Below are positions 9,685-17,543 of a stretch of 64,000 nucleotides of DNA, piece after piece. The position numbers were made by a program, and so were the translations under genes. How positions within the stretch are numbered: the stretch's first letter is position 1; each line of letters begins with the position of its first letter. Below the pieces are notes generated by a model. It had not been told where the DNA came from. It made no database searches and was given only the letters and a program-made list of their open reading frames with translations. The stretch is from an uncultured Lachnospiraceae bacterium (GTDB lineage: Bacteria; Bacillota; Clostridia; Lachnospirales; Lachnospiraceae): assembly GCA_934437985.1 (NCBI GenBank), contig CAKSBI010000007.1:6905-70904 (forward strand), written 5' to 3'.

Positions 9685-11436
9685 TCAGTCCCTGACCTTA
9701 ATATGAACCTCACGGAGCTGCTGCTCTGTTACTTCATTAGGTGCGCCACACATAAGATCCTGTGCAGTTCCACTCATCGGGAATGGAATTACCTCACGGA
9801 TGTTCTCCTCGTTACGCAGAAGCATTATCATACGGTCAACACCAGGTGCCATTCCTGCATGCGGCGGTGCTCCGAACTGGAACGCATTGTAGAGAGCCCC
9901 GAACTTCTGTTTAAGAACATCCTCATCATATCCTGCAATCTCAAATGCCTTAACCATTATCTGCATATCATGGTTACGGACAGCTCCTGATGAAAGCTCA
10001 ACACCATTACATACGATATCGTACTGGTATGCCTTAATCTCAAGCGGATCCATATTGTTAAGGGCATCAAGTCCACCCTGTGGCATAGAGAATGGATTAT
10101 GTGTGAATCCTATCTTCTTCTCTGTCTCATCATACTCGAACATCGGGAAGTCATTAATATAACAGAACCTGTATGCATTCTTTTCTAACAGGTCAAGCCG
10201 GTTAGCAAGCTCGGTTCTGATCTGTCCTGCATAAAGGGCAGCTGCCTTTTCCTTGTCTGCTATGAAGAAGATTGTATCACCCGGATTAAGTCCTGCAAGT
10301 TCCGCAAGCTCACCCTTCATATCATCCGGAATAAACTTATCGATAGGCCCCTTATATGACCTGTCCTCAAGTACCTCAAGATATCCAAGTCCACCCATTC
10401 CTATGCCCTGTGCGAACTTGAGCATCTTCTCATGCTGGCCCTTTGAAAGCTTGGCATGAACATTAATTGCCCTTACAGTCTTCCTCTGGAACGGCTTAAA
10501 TGTACATCTGTCAAAGAATTCCGATACATCTATAATCTCAAGCGGATTACGGAGGTCAGGCTTGTCCGTTCCATACTTAAGCATTGCATCTGCATAACTG
10601 ATGATCGGATAAGGTGCCTTAGTCACTTCATAGCCTTCCGGTGCAAACTTCTCAAATACTGCTGTAAGAACCTCTTCACCCACTGCAAATACATCTTCCT
10701 GTGTAGCAAAGCTCATCTCAAAGTCAAGCTGATAGAACTCTCCCGGCGAACGGTCTGCCCTTGCATCCTCATCCCTGAAGCATGGGGCTATCTGGAAATA
10801 TTTATCAAATCCCGACACCATAAGAAGCTGCTTATACTGCTGTGGTGCCTGCGGAAGGGCATAAAACTTTCCTTTATACTTTCTTGATGGCACAATATAG
10901 TCTCTCGCACCCTCCGGCGATGATGCACAGAGAATAGGTGTCTGGATCTCAAGGAACCCAAGCTCTGTCATCTTCTCACGAAGAAAGCTTATAACATTAG
11001 ATCTGAATATCATATTATCCTTAACCTTACGGTTACGAAGATCAAGATAACGGTACTTAAGACGGACATCCTCCCTTACTTCCTTAGATGTTGTTACCTC
11101 AAACGGAAGGTCTGTGTATACTCTTCCAAGTACATCAACCTTATGAGCCTCTAACTCAATTGTTCCGGTAGGAATCTTAGGGTTGTATGTCTCTTCATCC
11201 CTCTTCTGTACTACACCTTCAATAGAAAGACACTCTTCCCTTCTGATTCCCGCAAGAAGCTCTGTGTCCCTCATAACTACCTGCATTACACCATACATAT
11301 CACGCAGATCAATAAATGATACACCTCCATGATCCCTGATATTCTCAACCCATCCGGCAATCCTGATCTCAGAATCAATATCAGCTTCACTAATGCCGCT
11401 CATTATCTTGGTTCTGTACATAGTTCCTAATTCCAT
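9685..11436 (-). CDS. aspS: Aspartyl-tRNA synthetase
   Basis: A 583-aa class IIb aminoacyl-tRNA synthetase that charges tRNA-Asp, and possibly tRNA-Asn if non-discriminating. The start MELGTMYRTK follows GGAGGTAAAAAG. Visible parts are the N-terminal OB-fold anticodon-binding domain (G-W-V-E-N-I-R-D-H-G-G-V-S-F-I-D-L-R-D), motif 2 region with C-F-R-D-E-D-A-R-A-D-R (about residue 215), the bacterial GAD insertion domain, and motif 3 near the C-terminus (G-M-A-P-G-V-D-R). Length is normal for the bacterial type. It is transcribed from a consensus promoter through a T-box leader, which makes expression depend on uncharged tRNA. The specifier codon in that leader appears to be AAC, discussed separately. 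Confidence 0.95.
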   Translation of the reverse strand: MELGTMYRTKIMSGISEADIDSEIRIAGWVENIRDHGGVSFIDLRDMYGVMQVVMRDTELLAGIRREECLSIEGVVQKRDEETYNPKIPTGTIELEAHKVDVLGRVYTDLPFEVTTSKEVREDVRLKYRYLDLRNRKVKDNMIFRSNVISFLREKMTELGFLEIQTPILCASSPEGARDYIVPSRKYKGKFYALPQAPQQYKQLLMVSGFDKYFQIAPCFRDEDARADRSPGEFYQLDFEMSFATQEDVFAVGEEVLTAVFEKFAPEGYEVTKAPYPIISYADAMLKYGTDKPDLRNPLEIIDVSEFFDRCTFKPFQRKTVRAINVHAKLSKGQHEKMLKFAQGIGMGGLGYLEVLEDRSYKGPIDKFIPDDMKGELAELAGLNPGDTIFFIADKEKAAALYAGQIRTELANRLDLLEKNAYRFCYINDFPMFEYDETEKKIGFTHNPFSMPQGGLDALNNMDPLEIKAYQYDIVCNGVELSSGAVRNHDMQIMVKAFEIAGYDEDVLKQKFGALYNAFQFGAPPHAGMAPGVDRMIMLLRNEENIREVIPFPMSGTAQDLMCGAPNEVTEQQLREVHIKVRD

Positions 11437-11533
11437 CTTTTTACCTCCAAATCGACTAAGTATCTTACTTTTGTCCCGGTACATATCTGCCGGGGCTATA
11501 TTGACCTACAGTAAAGCAACTCCACTATAAATC

Positions 11534-11812
11534 AAAAAACTGTCCATCCTGAACTTATAATGCTCAGGACGAACAGTAATTAATCATACTATCCGCGGTA
11601 CCACCTGAATTATTGCATATGCAATCCCTCACCGGTCAGTTAACCTCTCTGACTGTCGCGCAGAATACGGATCACCTACTTGCAATTGCTTTCAGGTCAC
11701 GGCTGAATGTACATATTGTACTGGAGTGTTATTCACACTGATTCATTTTACAGGACTCTCAGCAACGCCTGCTCTCTGTGAACGATAATCTGTGTTACTT
11801 CTCTCCGTCATT
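11534..11812 (-). promoter_or_regulatory. T-box riboswitch leader of aspS
   Basis: The minus-strand leader contains the conserved T-box element CAGGTGGTACCGCGG (11593-11607), followed by a terminator hairpin with a T6 run (11534-11577). Upstream is a Stem I-like structure: lower helix GGAG/CTCC (11803-11806 with 11723-11726), AGTA on the 5' strand of the specifier loop, and an upper helix pairing 11787-11795 with 11735-11743. The 3' strand of the loop reads GAATAACA, placing AAC (Asn) at the specifier position (11728-11730). The T-box call is firm; the specifier assignment is inferred by hand folding. Confidence 0.93.
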
Positions 11813-11830
11813 GCCCTCATATATATGTGA

Positions 11831-11859
11831 ATTATATTATATGAAATATAATTTGTCAA
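11831..11859 (-). promoter_or_regulatory. aspS promoter
   Basis: On the minus strand TTGACA (11854-11859) is separated by exactly 17 bp from TATAAT (11831-11836). Both boxes are consensus and lie directly upstream of the T-box leader. Confidence 0.85.
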
Positions 11860-11915
11860 ACTGATTATCAATAGCTCTGCCTTCCACTTCTATACCAAAC
11901 CATCGCATGAAAATG

Positions 11916-13328
11916 TTAATTTTTTAACAAATCTGACAGGTTAAAACATCTGACATCAATCCACATCTGATTAATCTTTTCATTAGTCTCATCATCAAAA
12001 TAATTCATTACGGCACATCTTCTTATAACATCAAGTGTCGGATACTGGGCACCAAGTGCCCCATACTCCTGTCCCTGCTCTGCAGTAACGATATATTCCC
12101 CGCCGGCATTTTCTTCACCCTCAAAAAAATACGATATATCATAATCTATAGTCTCTTCTGCATCATCATCCGCCCCATAATACCAGTTGGCATAATCATA
12201 CATGGTAGAATCCTCACAGCCCGCAATTACTGAGGTGTAACCTATGTAGTACATATTCCTGACAGCATTTTCAGGTATTGACAGATAATTAATAAACGCT
12301 TCAGCCGCATGCTGCCTGCGCGCATCCTCATTAATGCCGTCTTTCAGCATCACCCATCCGTCAAACCAGAGATTACCGCACTCCCGGGGCACCTCATAAT
12401 ATAACTCAACACCATCCTCCGCAGCCTGCTCTATCGTATATACCCCATCACCTGACCACTGGTAATTAGCAAGCACCTTGCCTGTTACCATATCAGCCTT
12501 GCCACTGTCAGTCTCAAGTGAATATGCATTTTCCCTGAACTGGCGCAGTATCTTCTCAACAGACTTAATCTCTTCATCAGATGTGTCATTCATCTCAAGT
12601 GCAAGCTTTTCCTCATAATCATCACTATTAATAAAATTCTCCGAAAGCAGCTTGTCTCTTTTACTTATTGCAAGTGCCGCAAAATACGAATCCCTGACAT
12701 TATCCTTGATTGTAACCCTTCTATAAAATTCCGGGTCTCGTAAGATGTCCCAGTTAGATGCCTGCTCGCGAGTAACGTACTCCGGATTGTATACAACACC
12801 TGTTGTCCCCCACATATATCCTGCCGAATACTTGCTCCACGCTTCTCCATTTATCCTGTTATTATCAAATATTTTCTTGATATAAGGAGACACACCCCTT
12901 GTGTAATAATTATCCTTATTATCTTTATCAAAAAAATCATCCGAAAACGGAGTAAGCTTATCCTCTGCCATCAGCTTCATGATCATATAATCAGAAGGAC
13001 ACACAAGGTCAAACTTATCACCTATCGTAAGCTGGTTATACAGGTCTTCATTAGTACCAAAGCACGAATATTCAACCTTTACCTTAACCCCATATTTTTT
13101 GTAGTACCAATCTTCAAATTCCTCATACTCGGGCTTAACCCCAAGAATCCTGCTTCCATTGTCAAGCTCTATCAGCTCATCCCCATCCCAGTCACCTTCA
13201 TCAATATATTCCTCCCAGTTACATACACGGAGGACAACTTCATCTCCCGCTTTCTCACCAGAGCACGCCGGCATCAAAAATACGATTACAGATAATAGAA
13301 TCAGAAACTCAATCCTTTTCATTATCAT
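11916..13328 (-). CDS. potD: Spermidine/putrescine ABC transporter substrate-binding lipoprotein
   Basis: A 470-aa extracellular lipoprotein that would capture polyamines for the PotABC importer. The N-terminus carries a hydrophobic segment and a lipobox (L-M-P-A-C), with Cys about residue 22. The mature part resembles PotD/PotF-type periplasmic binding proteins (V-C-N-W-E-E-Y near the start; K-F-D-L-V-C-P-S-D-Y-M; A-N-Y-Q-W-S-G-D). It is longer than the usual 350 aa because of acidic insertions, one near the N-terminus and one before the C-terminus. The chosen ATG follows AAGGAG; a second ATG two codons later is equally possible. The reading frame overlaps the end of potC by 20 bp. It is the last gene of the operon. 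Confidence 0.9.
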   Translation of the reverse strand: MIMKRIEFLILLSVIVFLMPACSGEKAGDEVVLRVCNWEEYIDEGDWDGDELIELDNGSRILGVKPEYEEFEDWYYKKYGVKVKVEYSCFGTNEDLYNQLTIGDKFDLVCPSDYMIMKLMAEDKLTPFSDDFFDKDNKDNYYTRGVSPYIKKIFDNNRINGEAWSKYSAGYMWGTTGVVYNPEYVTREQASNWDILRDPEFYRRVTIKDNVRDSYFAALAISKRDKLLSENFINSDDYEEKLALEMNDTSDEEIKSVEKILRQFRENAYSLETDSGKADMVTGKVLANYQWSGDGVYTIEQAAEDGVELYYEVPRECGNLWFDGWVMLKDGINEDARRQHAAEAFINYLSIPENAVRNMYYIGYTSVIAGCEDSTMYDYANWYYGADDDAEETIDYDISYFFEGEENAGGEYIVTAEQGQEYGALGAQYPTLDVIRRCAVMNYFDDETNEKINQMWIDVRCFNLSDLLKN

Positions 13329-14109
13329 AAGTCTCCTTTCCCCCTGCAATATTCATTACTATAACAACAATCACAACCACGGCAAATATAACCGTCGATA
13401 ACGCCCATAGCGCTGTCTTGATATTAGTCTGTGCACCCTTTGTCGCATTAACAACATATGTACTTATCGTGTCAAATGTAGCAGGCTTTGTGTATGTTGC
13501 AATAAAATAATCATCAAGTGACAGCGTTACAGCCATAACGAATCCCGACAGTATTCCGGGTATGATCTGTGGCAGGACGACCTTAGTTAATGCCTGGAAC
13601 GGAGTCGCACCCATATCAAGTGCAGCTTCATATATGCTGTCGTCCATCTGCTTAAGCTTCGGAACTACTGACAGATATACAAATGGGGCAGACAAAAGTA
13701 CATGTCCGATCACAAGCGGAACATAAGTATCCTTGCGCATATTAAGCACAACAATAAGAAATATGCATATTGAAAACCCGGTTACAACATCCGCATTGAC
13801 AACAGGGATCTGGTTCATGCCATCTATAAATGTCTTCGGAAGCTTTTTTGAATAAAATGCTCCTACTGCACCTGTTGTCCCAAGAACAGTAGCAATAACA
13901 GCCGACACCAGTGCAAGTGTAAATGTACCTATTATAAGCCCGGTAAGTGCCGGCGTAGTAAACAGCGTTTTATAATTCTGTAATGAAAATTCACGAATAG
14001 AGCCAAGCTGTGGCGATGTTGTAAAGCTGAATACCGCAAGAATCATTATCGGTAAATATATAAACAGCAGAACAAGAATTATCCACGCAATTGAAAAAAA
14101 CTTTTTCAA
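13309..14109 (-). CDS. potC: Polyamine ABC transporter permease PotC
   Basis: A 266-aa inner-membrane permease with six predicted hydrophobic segments. The EAA loop that contacts the ATPase is visible (E-A-A-L-D-M-G-A-T-P-F-Q-A-L, about residues 182-195, followed by V-V-L-P-Q-I-I-P-G-I). The start is a TTG whose bases overlap the potB stop (TTGA), with GGAGG eight bases upstream, indicating translational coupling. Together with PotB it forms the membrane channel of the polyamine importer. Family assignment rests on the EAA motif, size and the complete potABCD order; substrate is inferred from PotA/PotD. Confidence 0.9.
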   Translation of the reverse strand: MKKFFSIAWIILVLLFIYLPIMILAVFSFTTSPQLGSIREFSLQNYKTLFTTPALTGLIIGTFTLALVSAVIATVLGTTGAVGAFYSKKLPKTFIDGMNQIPVVNADVVTGFSICIFLIVVLNMRKDTYVPLVIGHVLLSAPFVYLSVVPKLKQMDDSIYEAALDMGATPFQALTKVVLPQIIPGILSGFVMAVTLSLDDYFIATYTKPATFDTISTYVVNATKGAQTNIKTALWALSTVIFAVVVIVVIVMNIAGGKETYDNEKD

Positions 14110-14900
14110 AGCACTGCCCTCCCACCTACAGAGTCAGCCTCTGTAAATCTATTAGTTAACAATGTTGCAGCGAATACTATAACAAGCAGAACTATGGAGA
14201 TCATTGAACCTCTGTTCCAGTTATACGCACTAAAATAACTTCCAATAAGACTTCCCATTATATACGTACTGTTGTAAAGCATATCAAGTATTACATAATT
14301 GGTCATTGCCGGAAGGAATACCATCATTATCCCACTTATTATTCCCGGCACGGACATCGGCAGAGTAATCTTCAAAAATGTTACCACCGGATCAGCTCCA
14401 AGATCTGCCGCCGCCTCCGCAAGACTTTTGTCCATTTTAATAAGTGTTGTGTATAATGGCAGTATCATAAACGGAAGGAAATCATACGTCTGGCCTATTA
14501 CAGTGTTAATAAACGGATAATAAGCAAGATTGCCCTCTATAAAACTAAGCACCTCCTTAAGTGCCGTAAGCCTGAGGGTAAAGTTAATCCACATCGGGAT
14601 AATAAACAGAAGAAGTAATATATTTTTTCTGCGCATTTTTGAATTGGCAAGTATATACGCTACAGGATATGCCATAAGCAGGCATACTATTGTCACTGTA
14701 GCTGCGATAACTATACTGTAAAGCAGCGTTCCAATTGTATTACCCGACGTAAAAAAGCTGACAAGATTGTCAAAGGATATATGCCCTGTTCCATCCGTAA
14801 ATGCATAATAGAGCACGACTATAACAGGTGCTACAACGAACAGTATCAAAAATAATGCGTAGGGTATACACAGGTTTTTTCTTGAAAAATGTATCTGCAT
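14106..14900 (-). CDS. potB: Polyamine ABC transporter permease PotB
   Basis: A 264-aa membrane protein and partner of PotC. Six hydrophobic helices are readable, with the EAA motif E-A-A-A-D-L-G-A-D-P (about residues 164-173) followed by I-T-L-P-M-S-V-P-G-I. The start MQIHFSRKN is four bases after the potA stop and is served by GGAGG lying within the potA end. A longer open frame upstream overlaps potA and lacks its own site, so it is rejected. It ends in a 4-bp overlap with potC, consistent with a tightly coupled operon. Confidence 0.9.
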   Translation of the reverse strand: MQIHFSRKNLCIPYALFLILFVVAPVIVVLYYAFTDGTGHISFDNLVSFFTSGNTIGTLLYSIVIAATVTIVCLLMAYPVAYILANSKMRRKNILLLLFIIPMWINFTLRLTALKEVLSFIEGNLAYYPFINTVIGQTYDFLPFMILPLYTTLIKMDKSLAEAAADLGADPVVTFLKITLPMSVPGIISGIMMVFLPAMTNYVILDMLYNSTYIMGSLIGSYFSAYNWNRGSMISIVLLVIVFAATLLTNRFTEADSVGGRAVL

Positions 14901-14904
14901 TGCA

Positions 14905-16356
14905 TTATACCTCCATATCACATAGCGAAAGCTTAATCGAATCACGAGGTATAACAATACTTACATAGTCATTCTCATTCCACAGATATTCATCATTAAG
15001 CACATAATCGTATCCGCTCTTCGTCTTAATAAGATAATGGTAATGGTCTCCCTTATATATAAGGTTGTTGATGTGTCCGCATACACCACCCTCATTTTCA
15101 TCATCACTCATTGTAAGGTCTGCAACCGGTATCTCAACCTTTACATCCGTTCCTGCAATATCAATGATCTCTCCATCCGCATCCACAAGGTTGCCGTACT
15201 CATCAATAACTGAACCCGGATACAACATCGTAATATCACAGTCAAATTCACCGTCACCAAACTCAACCGTATTACGTTTTGTGATAACACCATCAAAACG
15301 GTTAACCGGCTTACCGCTTGGCATACAGTGAATTGCATCAGGCTCAATATACATGCATACGGTATCACCGGCTTCAGCAGCCTTTGTCCTCTGGATGATA
15401 ATCTCATTTTTGCCGCACTGTACAGTAATCTCATAATGTATTCCCTTGAATATTACAGATATAACCTCTCCCGTAAGCTGTCCCTCACCATCCGGGACTA
15501 TAACTATATCCTCCGGCCTTACGACAACATCAACCCGTGTATCTTTCGGGTAATTATCAAGGCACTCAAATTCCCTGTCACAGTAGGTAACCTTAAGCGG
15601 ACCTGTCATTACACCGTTAAATATATTAGATTCGCCGATAAAATCTGCCACAAAAGCGTTGCTTGGTTCATTATATATCTTCTCAGGAGTTCCAATCTGC
15701 TGTATATGTCCGTTGGCCATTACTACAACCTTATCAGACATTGTAAGCGCCTCCTCCTGGTCATGGGTTACATAGATAAATGTTATCCCAAGGCTTTCAT
15801 GCATCTGCTTAAGTTCAAGCTGCATCTCTTTTCTCATCTTAAGGTCAAGGGCTCCAAGCGGTTCATCAAGAAGCAGTATCTCAGGTTCATTTACGATAGC
15901 CCTTGCAATCGCAATCCTCTGCTGCTGTCCACCTGACAAGGTTGAAACCTTTCTTTTCTCGAAGCCCTCCATATCAACAACATCAAGCACCTTCGCAACC
16001 TTGATATCTATCTCAGTTCCGGTAAGCTTTTTAAGCTTAAGCCCAAATGCAATATTTTCATATACATTCAAATGTGGAAACAGGGCATATCTCTGAAAAA
16101 CAGTATTGATTGACCTCTTATAGGGAGGCATAGTACTGATATCTTCACCATTAAGAAGTATCTGCCCTTCCGTAGGTATCTCAAATCCCGCTATCATTCT
16201 GAGAGTTGTAGTCTTACCGCATCCTGATGGGCCAAGCAGTGTAACGAATTCCCCACGTTTTACGGTAAGATTAATATCCTCAACAACAGCTTCACCATCA
16301 AAACATTTTCTAATACCCTTAAGCTCAATAATATTGTTTTCCATCTCTTTGTTCAT
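14905..16356 (-). CDS. potA: Polyamine ABC transporter ATPase PotA with extended C-terminus
   Basis: A 483-aa cytoplasmic ATPase that powers polyamine import. Walker A G-P-S-G-C-G-K-T-T is at residues 42-50, the signature L-S-G-G-Q-Q-Q-R and Walker B I-L-L-L-D-E-P follow, and a TOBE region carries V-V-R-P-E-D-I. Typical PotA proteins are near 350-380 aa. Here about 110 more residues follow, containing a second TOBE-like stretch (G-H-I-N-N-L-I-Y-K-G-D-H-Y-H-Y, then V-S-I-V-I-P-R-D-S-I) that parallels the first (V-I-S-V-I-F-K-G-I-H-Y-E-I). The start MNKEMENN has GGAAGGG upstream and lies 25 bp after the MraY-like gene. Confidence 0.9.
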   Translation of the reverse strand: MNKEMENNIIELKGIRKCFDGEAVVEDINLTVKRGEFVTLLGPSGCGKTTTLRMIAGFEIPTEGQILLNGEDISTMPPYKRSINTVFQRYALFPHLNVYENIAFGLKLKKLTGTEIDIKVAKVLDVVDMEGFEKRKVSTLSGGQQQRIAIARAIVNEPEILLLDEPLGALDLKMRKEMQLELKQMHESLGITFIYVTHDQEEALTMSDKVVVMANGHIQQIGTPEKIYNEPSNAFVADFIGESNIFNGVMTGPLKVTYCDREFECLDNYPKDTRVDVVVRPEDIVIVPDGEGQLTGEVISVIFKGIHYEITVQCGKNEIIIQRTKAAEAGDTVCMYIEPDAIHCMPSGKPVNRFDGVITKRNTVEFGDGEFDCDITMLYPGSVIDEYGNLVDADGEIIDIAGTDVKVEIPVADLTMSDDENEGGVCGHINNLIYKGDHYHYLIKTKSGYDYVLNDEYLWNENDYVSIVIPRDSIKLSLCDMEV

Positions 16357-16381
16357 TTCATATCCCTTCCGTATTATATAC

Positions 16382-17362
16382 TCACATTCTTCCACTATTA
16401 ATAACATATATCATATATATTGCTGCAACAGATATAATTATCTGGATTATCGCAAACCTGAACACTGTCTGTGTATTGGACCATCCGTCAACCTTACGCA
16501 CCTGGTCATGGAGCGGGGTCCTTGTATTCTTAAGAATATGAATCTTAAGGAATCTCAGCAGAAATACTTTGATAAGTCCAAGTCCGCCATCAAGTATAAG
16601 TACAGCTGCAACAAAAAGATACATTACAGGACTTCCGGTCTTGAGTATTGCGATAGCAATAAAGAGTCCCATTGCCCTTGAACCCGCATCACCCATAAGA
16701 AGCCTGCTTGGCGTTGCATTATACCACAGATAACCAAGTATACACACTACGAACAGTAATATTATGTAATTCATATCACTGCCGGTGCCAAGAATCTGGT
16801 TAAGCACATATATCGACATTACGGTTATAATTGCAAGTGTTCCCGAAAGACCATCCACACCATCTGCACAGTTAGTCACATTGATAGATGCCCACACAAG
16901 AACAACGATAAGAATTCCATACATGATCACTGGAATTGTAACCTTCACATCAAGCATTGCAAAATACACAGTGTTATCATTATATTTCAGATAGGATATT
17001 GCCACTACAATGGCAATAAGCAGGTCTAAAAATCCCTTCTTATATTCACCCCACGGTGCCTTAGCCGCATCATCAAGAAATCCTGTCATCATTGCAGCGA
17101 ACAACAGGATAAGATATATCACAATCTCCATCTTAATATCACCAAACAGCAGCACGCTTCCAAGAAATACCAGTATAAATATAAAGCCCGCTCCCCTAGG
17201 CTTTCCTGCCGAAAGCTTACCGTCGTGCGCAAAATCCCTTCCAATATCCTTCGGAAGATATTGATTGAACTTGCCAATAAAAAAACACGTTGCAAGAAAT
17301 GCAAACATAATCCCTATAAATGCGACTAATGGAATGTTACTTCCCGAAATGTAATTAAACAC
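16382..17362 (-). CDS. MraY/WecA-family phospho-sugar transferase (glycosyltransferase family 4)
   Basis: A 326-aa polytopic membrane protein of the polyprenyl-phosphate N-acetyl sugar-1-phosphate transferase superfamily, which moves a phospho-sugar from a UDP donor to a lipid carrier. MraY-like landmarks are F-A-H-D-G-K-L-S-A-G-K-P-R-G (about residue 43), G-F-L-D-D-A-A-K, N-C-A-D-G-V-D-G-L-S-G (about 163), and L-L-M-G-D-A-G-S-R-A-M-G. The C-terminal loop that reads H-H-H in canonical MraY is P-L-H-D-Q here, so a MurNAc-pentapeptide substrate is not certain. The start is GTG with AGAGG seven bases upstream. It stands outside any dcw cluster and immediately upstream of potABCD, with which it may be co-transcribed. 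Confidence 0.82.
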   Translation of the reverse strand: MFNYISGSNIPLVAFIGIMFAFLATCFFIGKFNQYLPKDIGRDFAHDGKLSAGKPRGAGFIFILVFLGSVLLFGDIKMEIVIYLILLFAAMMTGFLDDAAKAPWGEYKKGFLDLLIAIVVAISYLKYNDNTVYFAMLDVKVTIPVIMYGILIVVLVWASINVTNCADGVDGLSGTLAIITVMSIYVLNQILGTGSDMNYIILLFVVCILGYLWYNATPSRLLMGDAGSRAMGLFIAIAILKTGSPVMYLFVAAVLILDGGLGLIKVFLLRFLKIHILKNTRTPLHDQVRKVDGWSNTQTVFRFAIIQIIISVAAIYMIYVINSGRM

Positions 17363-17461
17363 AATATTACCTCTCTTCTACTAATATTTGATCACCCATT
17401 TTTACTAGTCTATATTATATAATTCCCTGTCAAATGTAAATATGTTTATCTGTTTTTACGT

Positions 17462-17503
17462 AAAAAAATACGCCCTATATACTTTATTCGTATATAAGGC
17501 GCA
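17462..17503 (-). terminator. Terminator of the Ig-like surface protein gene
   Basis: On the minus strand a stem (GCGCCTTATATAC with a near-complement) is followed by T7 at 17462-17468. It lies 40 bp beyond the stop of the 17544-19205 gene. Confidence 0.8.
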
Positions 17504-17543
17504 TTAGTAGTTATATTAAACTATAATTTGAATCTTTTATTAA

